From positions 133,136 to 197,135 of the forward strand of contig DASYBU010000046.1 in assembly GCA_036500605.1 (NCBI GenBank): a stretch of 64,000 nucleotides of DNA, read 5' to 3'. The stretch comes from JAFALK01 sp036500605 (lineage in GTDB: Bacteria; Pseudomonadota; Gammaproteobacteria; Burkholderiales; Burkholderiaceae_C). Below, piece after piece: positions 54,577 to 62,288 of this stretch. Position numbers and translations under genes: made by a program. Position 1 is the first letter of the stretch, and every line of letters starts with the position of its first letter. The notes below the pieces were generated by a model. That model was not told the DNA's origin and made no database searches. It was given only the letters and a program-made list of their open reading frames with translations.

Positions 54577-55427
54577 CCTCTCGATTCATCCTCAAGCTCA
54601 GCTGTCCGGACCGTTCCGGCATCGTCCATGCGGTAACGGGTTATCTGCTCGCACAGGGCGGCAATATCCTGACCTCGGCACAGCATCTGGATCCGGATCA
54701 CAACCGCTTCTTCATGCGCATCGAGTTCGAAACAAGCTCGGATGCGGCGCCGATGCGCGAGGCCTTCGCTCCGCTGGCCGCGCAGATGCAGATGGATTGG
54801 GAGCTCGTGGCGCGCGCCGAGAAGACTCGCGTGCTGCTGCTCGTGTCAAAGCTCGGCCACTGCCTGAACGATCTGCTGTTCCGTGTGCAGACCGGGCATC
54901 TGCCGATCGAGATCCCGGCGATCGTCTCGAACCACCGCGATTTCTATCAGCTGGCGGCTTCGCACAACATTCCCTTCCACCATTTCCCGCTGCTCAACTC
55001 AACCGAGGAGCAGAAGGCCGCGCAGGAGCGGCGCATCCGCGAGGTGGTGGAGCAGGAACGCGTCGACCTGGTTGTGCTGGCCCGCTACATGCAGATCCTG
55101 AGCCCGGAGATGTGCGAGTTTCTTTCCGGCCGCGCGATCAACATCCATCACAGCTTCCTGCCGAGCTTCAAGGGCGCCAAGCCTTATCACCAGGCTTACG
55201 AGCGCGGCGTCAAGCTGATCGGCGCCACGGCGCACTATGTGACCTCGCATCTGGACGAGGGCCCGATCATCGAGCAGGAGGTGGCCCGCATCGACCACAG
55301 CCTGCCGCCTGAGCAATTGGTGGCCATTGGCCGCGACGTCGAATGCGTGACGCTGGCGCGCGCCATCCAATGGCATGCCGAGCATCGCGTGCTGATGAAC
55401 GGCAACCGGACGGTCGTGTTCCGTTGA
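54573..55427 (+). CDS. purU: Formyltetrahydrofolate deformylase
   Basis: A 284-residue enzyme that hydrolyses 10-formyl-tetrahydrofolate to formate, balancing one-carbon pools. An N-terminal ACT domain (about 1-80, KLSCPDRSGIVHAVTGYLL) is followed by a formyltransferase domain with NIHHSFLPSFKG and TSHLDEGPII, which supply the conserved Asn, His and Asp. The ATG at 54573 overlaps the lolD stop; the earlier ATG at 54540 lies inside lolD. Being coupled to lolD is probably a matter of dense packing rather than function. Confidence 0.95.
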   Translation: MTSRFILKLSCPDRSGIVHAVTGYLLAQGGNILTSAQHLDPDHNRFFMRIEFETSSDAAPMREAFAPLAAQMQMDWELVARAEKTRVLLLVSKLGHCLNDLLFRVQTGHLPIEIPAIVSNHRDFYQLAASHNIPFHHFPLLNSTEEQKAAQERRIREVVEQERVDLVVLARYMQILSPEMCEFLSGRAINIHHSFLPSFKGAKPYHQAYERGVKLIGATAHYVTSHLDEGPIIEQEVARIDHSLPPEQLVAIGRDVECVTLARAIQWHAEHRVLMNGNRTVVFR

Positions 55428-55431
55428 GCTG

Positions 55432-56247
55432 ATGTGGATCGACAGTCACTGCCATCTGGACGCGCCGGAGTTCGACGCCGACAGAAGCGCAGTGGTGGCG
55501 CGGGCCCGTGCGGCGGGCGTGCATCAGATCGTCATTCCAGCGGTCGGCGCCTTTGACTTCGACACCGTGCGCGATCTGGCGCGCGAGCACGGCTTTGCTT
55601 ACGCGCTGGGCATCCATCCTCTCTTTGTGATGAAGGCCGGTGAGCAGGACCTGGAACTGCTAACCGCCAAGCTCGATGAATGCGCGCACGACCCGCGCCT
55701 GGTGGCCGTGGGCGAGATCGGGCTCGATTACTTCGTACCCGGCATCGATGCCGGGCGGCAGGAGCATTTCTATATCGAGCAGTTGAAGCTCGCACGGCGC
55801 TTCAAGCTGCCGGTCATCCTGCATGTGAGGCGCAGCGCGGATCGATTGTTGGCGGGGCTGCGGCGCATTGAAACCAGCGGCGGCATCGCGCATGCCTTCA
55901 ACGGCAGCGAACAGCAGGCCCAGGCGTTCATCGATCTCGGCTTCAAGCTCGGCTTCGGCGGCACGCTCACTTTTGATCGCTCGTTGCAGATCCGCCGACT
56001 GGCGGCTTCGGTCCCGACCGAGAGCCTGGTGCTGGAGACCGACGCGCCGGACATCCCGCCGCAATGGCTCTACAAGACAGCGGCCGAGCGAGCCGCCGGC
56101 GCCGTGGTGCGCAATGAGCCGGCCGAGCTGCCACGCATTGCCGAAAGTCTTGCGCAACTGCGCGGCTGGAGCGTCGAGCAAACGGCGGCGGCCACGCGCG
56201 CCAACACGCTGGCCGCCTTGCCGCGCTTGGCCTTGCTCAACTCGTGA
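55432..56247 (+). CDS. TatD-family metal-dependent hydrolase
   Basis: A 271-residue TIM-barrel nuclease-like protein. Metal ligands are DSHCHLD at residues 4-10, the Glu in VGEIGLDY, the His in ILHVRRS and AHAFNGS, and the Asp in ETDAPDIPP. TatD proteins have 3'-5' exonuclease or D-aminoacyl-tRNA-like activities; the exact substrate here is open. It starts five bases after purU. The 3' end overlaps the convergent MscS gene by 11 bp. Confidence 0.92.
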   Translation: MWIDSHCHLDAPEFDADRSAVVARARAAGVHQIVIPAVGAFDFDTVRDLAREHGFAYALGIHPLFVMKAGEQDLELLTAKLDECAHDPRLVAVGEIGLDYFVPGIDAGRQEHFYIEQLKLARRFKLPVILHVRRSADRLLAGLRRIETSGGIAHAFNGSEQQAQAFIDLGFKLGFGGTLTFDRSLQIRRLAASVPTESLVLETDAPDIPPQWLYKTAAERAAGAVVRNEPAELPRIAESLAQLRGWSVEQTAAATRANTLAALPRLALLNS

Positions 56248-57055
56248 TGCGTCCGCGCAGGACGGCCGGCGTTTCAGGAACCGGATAACCGGCCGCGCCG
56301 AAGGCGGCCATGATCGCCTTGTGCGTGTCGAAGTAGACCTGCCAGTAGTGATCGCTGTGGCAATACGGGCGCACGCAAAGCAGCGGGCCTTCGGGGGTGA
56401 AGCTGATGATCTCGACGTCGGGCGCGGGATTGGTTTTCACGTTCGGGATCGCGCTGACAGCGTTTTTCAAGCGCGTGATCGCGTCCAGCGGGTTCACGCC
56501 GTTGGCGATCTTGGCCACGGTGTCCACGCGGCGATAGGGCAGGGCCGAGAAGTTCTGGATCGTGTCCGAGAAGATCTTGTTGTTGCCGACCACGTTCATC
56601 ACGTTGTCCCCCGTGATGATGGTGGTGCCGAACAGACCGATCTCGGTCACCGTGCCGCTCACGCCGCCGACCTGGACCAGATCACCGACCTTGAACGGCC
56701 GCAATACCTGCATGAAGGCGCCGGCCGCGAAGTGGGTCAGCAGACCGCCCCAGGCAGTGCCGATGGCCAGGCCCGCACCCGCCAGCAGCGCGACGAAGGA
56801 CGTGGTCTGGATGCCGAAGATGCCGAGGATCGCCAGCACCAGCACGATGTTGAGCGTGACGACAAGGATCGAGCGCAGATAGTTCGACAGCGTGGCGTCG
56901 ACCTTCTTGCCGGCCGCCAGCGCACGACTGAAAACGGTGGCAGCCAGGCTGATAATCCAGCGGCCCACGATCCAGGCGGCCAGGGCGGCGAGGATCTTGA
57001 GGCCGAAGTCCGCGCCTTGCGTGGTCAGGAAGGTCATGATCGCGTCTGTGTTCAT
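56237..57055 (-). CDS. mscS: Small-conductance mechanosensitive channel (MscS)
   Basis: A 272-residue protein with three N-terminal helices. TM3 shows the Gly/Ala-rich pore helix (ALLAGAGLAIGTAWGGLLTHFAAGAFM) followed by RPFKVGDLVQVGG, the start of the cytoplasmic beta domain. Length matches E. coli MscS. It forms a heptameric channel that releases solutes on osmotic downshock. It is convergent with tatD and divergent from the DNA glycosylase gene. Confidence 0.95.
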   Translation of the reverse strand: MNTDAIMTFLTTQGADFGLKILAALAAWIVGRWIISLAATVFSRALAAGKKVDATLSNYLRSILVVTLNIVLVLAILGIFGIQTTSFVALLAGAGLAIGTAWGGLLTHFAAGAFMQVLRPFKVGDLVQVGGVSGTVTEIGLFGTTIITGDNVMNVVGNNKIFSDTIQNFSALPYRRVDTVAKIANGVNPLDAITRLKNAVSAIPNVKTNPAPDVEIISFTPEGPLLCVRPYCHSDHYWQVYFDTHKAIMAAFGAAGYPVPETPAVLRGRITS

Positions 57056-57151
57056 CTCTTACCCCAAAATCAAAAGCTGAAAGGCGGCGCCATCATCGCC
57101 AAGGCACCCGATACCGCGCAGCCCCCCATCTGGCGGGGCTTGCGTCCGCAA

Positions 57152-57622
57152 GTGAGCAATAAGACCTGGTTGCTGGTGCTGGGCAGCTTTCCGGGCAAGG
57201 CCTCGCTGCTTGCCCAGCAGTACTACGGCCATCCGCAGAACCAGTTCTGGCGGCTGATCAACGGCGTGTTCGAGCTTGGCTTGACGGAGCGTTCCTATGC
57301 GGAGCGGCTCGGCGTGCTCGAAGGCGAGGGCATCGGGTTGTGGGACGTGATCACGGCCGCCGAGCGTGAAGGCAGCCTGGATTCGGCGATCCGGAATGCG
57401 CAGTACAGCGATCTGCACGGTTTGCTCGATATGCTGCCGAACCTGAGCGTTATCGCCTTCAACGGCGGCACCGCCGCCAAGGCCGGGCGCAAACAGCTGG
57501 GCGATCGGGCGGCCGACTATCAGATGGTCGATCTGCCGTCGTCGAGCCCGGCCTACACCCTGGCGTTTGAGAAGAAACTGCAAGCTTGGCTTGCCTTGAT
57601 TGCCTTGAGGAAACCTGAATGA
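57152..57622 (+). CDS. Uracil-DNA-glycosylase superfamily, hypoxanthine-DNA glycosylase type
   Basis: A protein of at least 156 residues. LGSFPGKASLLAQQYYGHPQNQFWRLI is the motif-1 block of family 6 UDGs, with the Asn that replaces the usual Asp, and LPSSSPAYT is motif 2. These enzymes remove hypoxanthine (deaminated adenine) from DNA. The start is uncertain: GTG at 57152 is the first plausible canonical codon without overlapping the divergent mscS gene, but similarity seems to extend some 20 residues further upstream, where no ATG, GTG or TTG is found. The stop overlaps the next ATG. Confidence 0.8.
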   Translation: MSNKTWLLVLGSFPGKASLLAQQYYGHPQNQFWRLINGVFELGLTERSYAERLGVLEGEGIGLWDVITAAEREGSLDSAIRNAQYSDLHGLLDMLPNLSVIAFNGGTAAKAGRKQLGDRAADYQMVDLPSSSPAYTLAFEKKLQAWLALIALRKPE

Positions 57623-58392
57623 AGAAAACGCTCTCCCTGCTCTTGTCGCTGGTCGCCCTGTCGTCGGCGCAGGCGGCGCCGAAGATCGAGGCCGATCTGC
57701 TGATCCGCGATGCGACGGTGGTCGATGTGCCGCATGACCGGTTGCTCAAGGGCAAGGCAGTCTTGGTCCGTGGAGAGCAGATCCTGGCCGTGGTCGACTC
57801 CACGCAACTTGGCCGTTATCACGCCCGCAAGACCTTGAGCTTGCGCGGCCGCTATGTGATGCCCGGCCTGTGGGACGGCCACATGCATTTCGGCGGCGGG
57901 CCGGGCCTGGAAGAAGAGAACAAGCATCTGCTGCCGCTTTATCTGGCGAACGGCATCACGACCGTGCGCGACTGCTCGGGCGACATGAGCGAGATGGTGC
58001 TCCAGTACCGCGACGATGTGGCGGCCAAGCGCTTGCTGGGCCCGACCATCTTCACCTCGGCCGCCAAGCTCGAGGGCTACAAGCCGATCTGGAAAGGCAC
58101 GCAGGAAGTGGGCACGCCCGAGGAGGTGAGCCGCGCGCTCGACAAGCTGCAGGCCCAGCATGCCGACTTCGTGAAGATCACCGAGAACACGATGACGCGT
58201 GAGACCTATCTTGAGGCGCTGCATCAGGCGAAGGCGCGAGGCATGGCCAGCTCCGCTCATCTGCATGCGGCGATCACCGTGGAGCAGGCGGCTGAGGCCG
58301 GCTTGGGCTCCGTCGAGCACATGAGTTATTTGCTGCGCGGTGCCACGCCGCGCGAGGCTGAGCTGGCAGCTGCAGTAGCCGCCGGGACATGA
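57619..58392 (+). CDS. Amidohydrolase, N-terminal part (split gene)
   Basis: 257 residues: a signal peptide (KKTLSLLLSLVALSSAQA), the beta-sandwich start (IEADLLIRDATVVDV) and the first half of the TIM barrel with DGHMHFGG, the Lys in DFVKITEN, and the His ligands in SSAHLHAA and SVEHMSYL. It ends in ACA TGA. The catalytic Asp and C-terminal half are encoded in another frame from 58389, overlapping by ATGA. Intact relatives are single chains of about 480 residues, so this is a broken or split gene. It could still work if the two halves assemble. Confidence 0.75.
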   Translation: MKKTLSLLLSLVALSSAQAAPKIEADLLIRDATVVDVPHDRLLKGKAVLVRGEQILAVVDSTQLGRYHARKTLSLRGRYVMPGLWDGHMHFGGGPGLEEENKHLLPLYLANGITTVRDCSGDMSEMVLQYRDDVAAKRLLGPTIFTSAAKLEGYKPIWKGTQEVGTPEEVSRALDKLQAQHADFVKITENTMTRETYLEALHQAKARGMASSAHLHAAITVEQAAEAGLGSVEHMSYLLRGATPREAELAAAVAAGT

Positions 58393-59069
58393 CGCCGCGC
58401 GATGCGACCGTCGCCAGTCTCGCCAGCTATGACGATGCGACCGCGCGTGCCTTTCTCAAACGTCTGGCCGCCCTCGGCACGGCCGTGACGCCGACGCTCA
58501 ACATCAGCCTGACGACGGCGTATCTGGATCAGGTCGACCACAGCCACGACGACTATCTTCGCTACATCGGCCCGGGCCTGCGGGCCACCTACGACTGGCG
58601 CGTGCAGACTGCGGCCAAGGCCACGCCCGAGCAGATCGCCTTTCGCCACGCCAATATCGAAAAGGCGGCATCGATGCTGCCGCTGGTGCAGGCTGCCGGC
58701 GTATCGATCATTGCCGGCACCGACGCGGGTTATCTGAATTCGTTCGACTATCCGGGTCTTGCCCTGCACCAGGAAATCGCGCTCTACGTGAAATACGGCC
58801 TGACGCCGGCGCAGGCTTTGCAATCGGCCGTGATCGCGGCGCCGCGCTTTCTGGGCAAACTCGCGCACTACGGCGATCTGGCCGCGGGCAAGACGGCCGA
58901 CATCCTGGTGCTGGACGCCAACCCGCTGGCCGACATCAACGCCACGCGCCAGATCCGGGCCGTGATGACGCGAGGTCGCTACCTTGACCGAGCCGCCCTG
59001 GACCGCATGCTGGCCGAGACGGCAGCCTGGGTCGCCACGCAGAAAATTCCTGAGACCACCCCATCTTGA
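58389..59069 (+). CDS. Amidohydrolase, C-terminal part (split gene)
   Basis: 226 residues continuing the barrel of the preceding frame. SIIAGTDAGYLN carries the catalytic metal Asp, and GDLAAGKTADILVLDANPLADI is the returning beta-sandwich strand pair of amidohydrolases. It has no signal peptide, so on its own it would not be exported with the first half. The ATG overlaps the stop of the first part by four bases. A single-base indel near 58375-58392, in this strain or in the sequence, is the simplest explanation. Confidence 0.75.
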   Translation: MTPRDATVASLASYDDATARAFLKRLAALGTAVTPTLNISLTTAYLDQVDHSHDDYLRYIGPGLRATYDWRVQTAAKATPEQIAFRHANIEKAASMLPLVQAAGVSIIAGTDAGYLNSFDYPGLALHQEIALYVKYGLTPAQALQSAVIAAPRFLGKLAHYGDLAAGKTADILVLDANPLADINATRQIRAVMTRGRYLDRAALDRMLAETAAWVATQKIPETTPS

Positions 59070-59872
59070 ACAACAAGACGAAGAAGACTGTTGAATGGAC
59101 TCCCGCCACGCTGAGCGAGTTCGATGGCGTGCGCTTTCTGCACCTCGACTCGATCTGGGTGCAGGGCGCCATGCGCATCCGCAAGCCGCAGGTGCTGGAA
59201 CTTGAATACATCCAACGCATGATGGTGTGGATGTTATGGCGCGATGCCGCGGAGCTGAACGAGGGCCATGCGATTCAGCTGGGTCTTGGTGCGGCGGCGA
59301 TCACGCGCTTTTGTCACAAGGTCCTGCGGATGCAGACCACGGCGGTGGAGATCAACCCGACCGTCATCCAGGCTTGCCGCGGCTGGTTCAACCTGCCCGA
59401 GGACGATCAGCGCTTGCATGTGGTGAATGCCGACGCGGCGCGCTGGGTGGCGGACGCTGATCCCCAGCAGGCGCAGGTGCTCAATGTCGACCTGTACGAC
59501 CATGACGCGGCCTCGCCGGTGCTGGACGATGAGGAGTTCTATGCCAGCTGCCGTGCGCTGCTGGCCGACGGCGGGCTCATGACGGTCAATCTGTTCGGAC
59601 GTAACGCTTCGTTCGCACGCAGTGCGACGCGCATCGCCAGAGTCTTCGGCAGCGATCAGGTCTGGACCCTGGCGCCGACCAAGGAGGGCAACACGGTCTT
59701 GGTAGCCGGACGTGGCGTGCAAGCACCGGCACGGGATGAACTGGAGCGCCGCGCGGCTAATATCGAGGCGCTGTATGGCAGCTATGGCTTGCCGGCGCGC
59801 AAATGGCTGCGTCTGGTGAGACCGTTACCCCTCAGCATCATCAACAACCTGCAAGCCGAGCCCCAAGCATGA
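59066..59872 (+). CDS. Spermidine-synthase-like SAM-dependent protein
   Basis: A 268-residue Rossmann-fold protein like the catalytic domain of spermidine synthase. AIQLGLGAAAITRFCHKVL is the SAM/decarboxylated-SAM motif I, TTAVEINPTVIQAC motif II, and VDLYDHD occupies the acidic position where spermidine synthases hold the polyamine. The gatekeeping loop differs, so activity on putrescine is uncertain. Start is a TTG at 59066, overlapping the previous stop. It overlaps the next gene by ATGA. Confidence 0.8.
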   Translation: MNNKTKKTVEWTPATLSEFDGVRFLHLDSIWVQGAMRIRKPQVLELEYIQRMMVWMLWRDAAELNEGHAIQLGLGAAAITRFCHKVLRMQTTAVEINPTVIQACRGWFNLPEDDQRLHVVNADAARWVADADPQQAQVLNVDLYDHDAASPVLDDEEFYASCRALLADGGLMTVNLFGRNASFARSATRIARVFGSDQVWTLAPTKEGNTVLVAGRGVQAPARDELERRAANIEALYGSYGLPARKWLRLVRPLPLSIINNLQAEPQA

Positions 59873-61668
59873 GCGCCAAGCCCCAGATCGCGAAAGCTGC
59901 CCGGCACGAAGGCCGCCTCGAGTGGCGGTCGCTGCTGCGCTGGCTGCGTGAGGACGGGCTGATCGATGACGAACAGGTGCAGCGCACCGAGCAACGTTTT
60001 GCCGCTGGCGACAGCTCATTGCATCCGTTGGTCCGTCTCGCGCATGCGGGTTTGACGCGGACGAGCAGTGATGCGCACAAGGGCAAATCGCTCGAACTCG
60101 ATGCGCTGACCGAATGGCTGGCCGGCCGTGCAGGCATGGATTATCTGCGCATCGATCCGCTGAAGGTCGATGTGGGCCGGGTCTCGGACATCATGTCGGT
60201 GGCGTACGCAGAGGCCAAGCGCTGTTTGCCCGTGCAGTTCGGCATGACCGAGGTCACGATCGCGACCTCGGAGCCTTTCGATACGAGCTGGGTGCCGCAG
60301 ATTGCGTCGCATGCGCGCAAACCGATCAAGCTGGTGGTGGCCAATCCGCTGGAGATCACGCGCTATACGACCGAATTTTTCACGCTGGCGCGGTCCGTCC
60401 GCCAAGCGGCCAAGAAGGGCGAGACCGCGCAGATTGCCAGCTTCGAGCAACTGGTGGAACTGGGCAAATCCAACAAGCAGCTCGACGCCAACGACCAGGG
60501 CGTCGTGCAGGTGGTGGATTGGCTCTGGCAATACGCGTTTGATCAGCGCGCCAGCGATATTCACCTGGAGCCGCGCCGCGAGATGGGCGTGATCCGTTTC
60601 CGCATTGACGGCGTCTTGCACACGGTTTATCAGCTGCCGCCCACCGTGATGGGTGCCATGACGGCGCGCATCAAGCTGCTGGGCCGCATGGATGTGGTGG
60701 AGAAGCGCCGCCCTCTGGATGGCCGCATCAAGACCCGCAATCCGGCCGGGGATGAAGTGGAAATGCGCTTGTCCACGCTGCCCACGGCTTTCGGCGAAAA
60801 GATGGTGATGCGGATTTTTGACCCCGACACGGCAGTCAAGGATCTTGCGGCGCTGGGTTTTGGATCGCATGACAGCGACCGGTGGGAAAAGCTAACGGCT
60901 CATCCACACGGCATCATTCTGGTTACCGGCCCGACGGGCAGCGGCAAGACCACCACGCTCTATTCCACTCTGAAGCGTCTGGCGACGGACGAGGTCAACG
61001 TCTGCACGATCGAGGACCCGATCGAAATGATTGAGCCTGCCTTCAACCAGACCCAGACCCAGGGGGCACTGGACTTCGGTTTTGCCGAAGGGCTGCGTGC
61101 CTTGATGCGGCAGGACCCGGACATCATCATGGTCGGTGAAATCCGTGACCTCGCCACGGCGGAGATGGCGATCCAGGCGGCGCTGACGGGCCATCTGGTG
61201 TTCAGTACGCTGCACACCAACGATGCTGCGTCGGCCATCACCCGCCTGGCGGATCTTGGCGTGCCCACTTATCTGATCAATGCCACCGTGATCGGCGTGC
61301 TGGCTCAGCGCCTTGTGCGAACGCTGTGCCCGCAGTGCAAGCAGCCGGACCCGAACGTCACGCGCGAGACGCTCAACGACATGCTCAAACCCTGGCGGAT
61401 GAATGGCGGCGTCAAGCCTTACAAGCCGGTGGGTTGCCTGGAGTGCCGCAACACGGGCTTCCGCGGTCGAGCCGGACTCTACGAATTGCTCACCATGAGC
61501 GAAGCGGTCAAGAACCATCTGCACCCGACGACCGACATGTCGGCCCTGCGCCGCCAGGCGATGCAAGAGGGCCTGCGCCCCTTGCGTCTGGCCGGGGCGA
61601 TGAAGGTGGCGGAAGGCGTGACCACGCTGGATGAGGTGTTCCGCAGCACGCCGCAGTGGGAAAGCTGA
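59869..61668 (+). CDS. GspE/PilB-type secretion ATPase
   Basis: A 599-residue hexameric ATPase. An N-terminal T2SS-E/MshEN-like region (about 1-170) is followed by the ATPase core: DQRASDIHLEP (Asp box), Walker A GPTGSGKTTTLY, Walker B IIMVGEIRD, the His box HTNDAASA, and a Cys4 zinc site CPQC...CLEC. It drives type II secretion or type IV pilus assembly. No other gsp or pil gene lies in the window, so its system is unknown. It is coupled to the spermidine-synthase-like gene by ATGA. Confidence 0.88.
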   Translation: MSAKPQIAKAARHEGRLEWRSLLRWLREDGLIDDEQVQRTEQRFAAGDSSLHPLVRLAHAGLTRTSSDAHKGKSLELDALTEWLAGRAGMDYLRIDPLKVDVGRVSDIMSVAYAEAKRCLPVQFGMTEVTIATSEPFDTSWVPQIASHARKPIKLVVANPLEITRYTTEFFTLARSVRQAAKKGETAQIASFEQLVELGKSNKQLDANDQGVVQVVDWLWQYAFDQRASDIHLEPRREMGVIRFRIDGVLHTVYQLPPTVMGAMTARIKLLGRMDVVEKRRPLDGRIKTRNPAGDEVEMRLSTLPTAFGEKMVMRIFDPDTAVKDLAALGFGSHDSDRWEKLTAHPHGIILVTGPTGSGKTTTLYSTLKRLATDEVNVCTIEDPIEMIEPAFNQTQTQGALDFGFAEGLRALMRQDPDIIMVGEIRDLATAEMAIQAALTGHLVFSTLHTNDAASAITRLADLGVPTYLINATVIGVLAQRLVRTLCPQCKQPDPNVTRETLNDMLKPWRMNGGVKPYKPVGCLECRNTGFRGRAGLYELLTMSEAVKNHLHPTTDMSALRRQAMQEGLRPLRLAGAMKVAEGVTTLDEVFRSTPQWES

Positions 61669-61814
61669 GGTCCAGTCGGGATTGTTCGCGTGGATTTGAT
61701 GCGCTGAAACAGAGCGTCACTTCTTTCCCGGCCCCTTACGTGTAAACCAGAGCCTCGCCCCGGCAGGCGCACCGCCAGAATCTGCGCGGGAGACTTTTGT
61801 CGGAGTGCCTTGCA

Positions 61815-62279
61815 ATGAAGATCAAGAACCAGAAGGATTTCTGGTCGGGGCTGATGTTTCTCGTGATCGGCCTTGCGTTCGCATGGGGCGCTACCGAATA
61901 CAGCTTCGGGAACTCGGCCAGCCCGGGGCCGGGTTACTTTCCGTTCGGACTGGGTTTGCTGCTCGCCTTGCTGGGCGGCTTGCTGCTGTTCAAGGCCTTG
62001 AGCATCGAGGCCGATGGCGGCGACCCGATCGGCAAGGTGGCCTGGAAGCCGCTGGTGATCCTGCTCACGGCTATCGTGCTGTTCGGTGTGGGTCTGGAGC
62101 GGCTTGGCCTTGTGATCACATTGCCCATCCTCGTGGTGATGTCGGCCTGGGCGGGCGATGAATTCCGTTGGCGCGATGCCCTGCTCAATGCACTGGTGCT
62201 GACTGCGGGCAGTTGGGTGATCTTCGTCTGGGGTCTGAAGTTGGCCATCCCGGTCTGGCCGGTCTACTTCGCCGGCTGA
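61815..62279 (+). CDS. tctB: Tripartite tricarboxylate transporter, small membrane subunit TctB
   Basis: A 154-residue protein with four membrane helices and the TctB pattern DFWSGLMFLVIGLAFAW, GPGYFP and LLLFKAL. CGGAG at 61801-61805 precedes the ATG at 61815; an ATG at 61797 would add six residues. It begins ten bases before tctA. The substrate-binding partner tctC is not in the window. Confidence 0.92.
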   Translation: MKIKNQKDFWSGLMFLVIGLAFAWGATEYSFGNSASPGPGYFPFGLGLLLALLGGLLLFKALSIEADGGDPIGKVAWKPLVILLTAIVLFGVGLERLGLVITLPILVVMSAWAGDEFRWRDALLNALVLTAGSWVIFVWGLKLAIPVWPVYFAG

Positions 62280-62288
62280 GGCGCTCGC

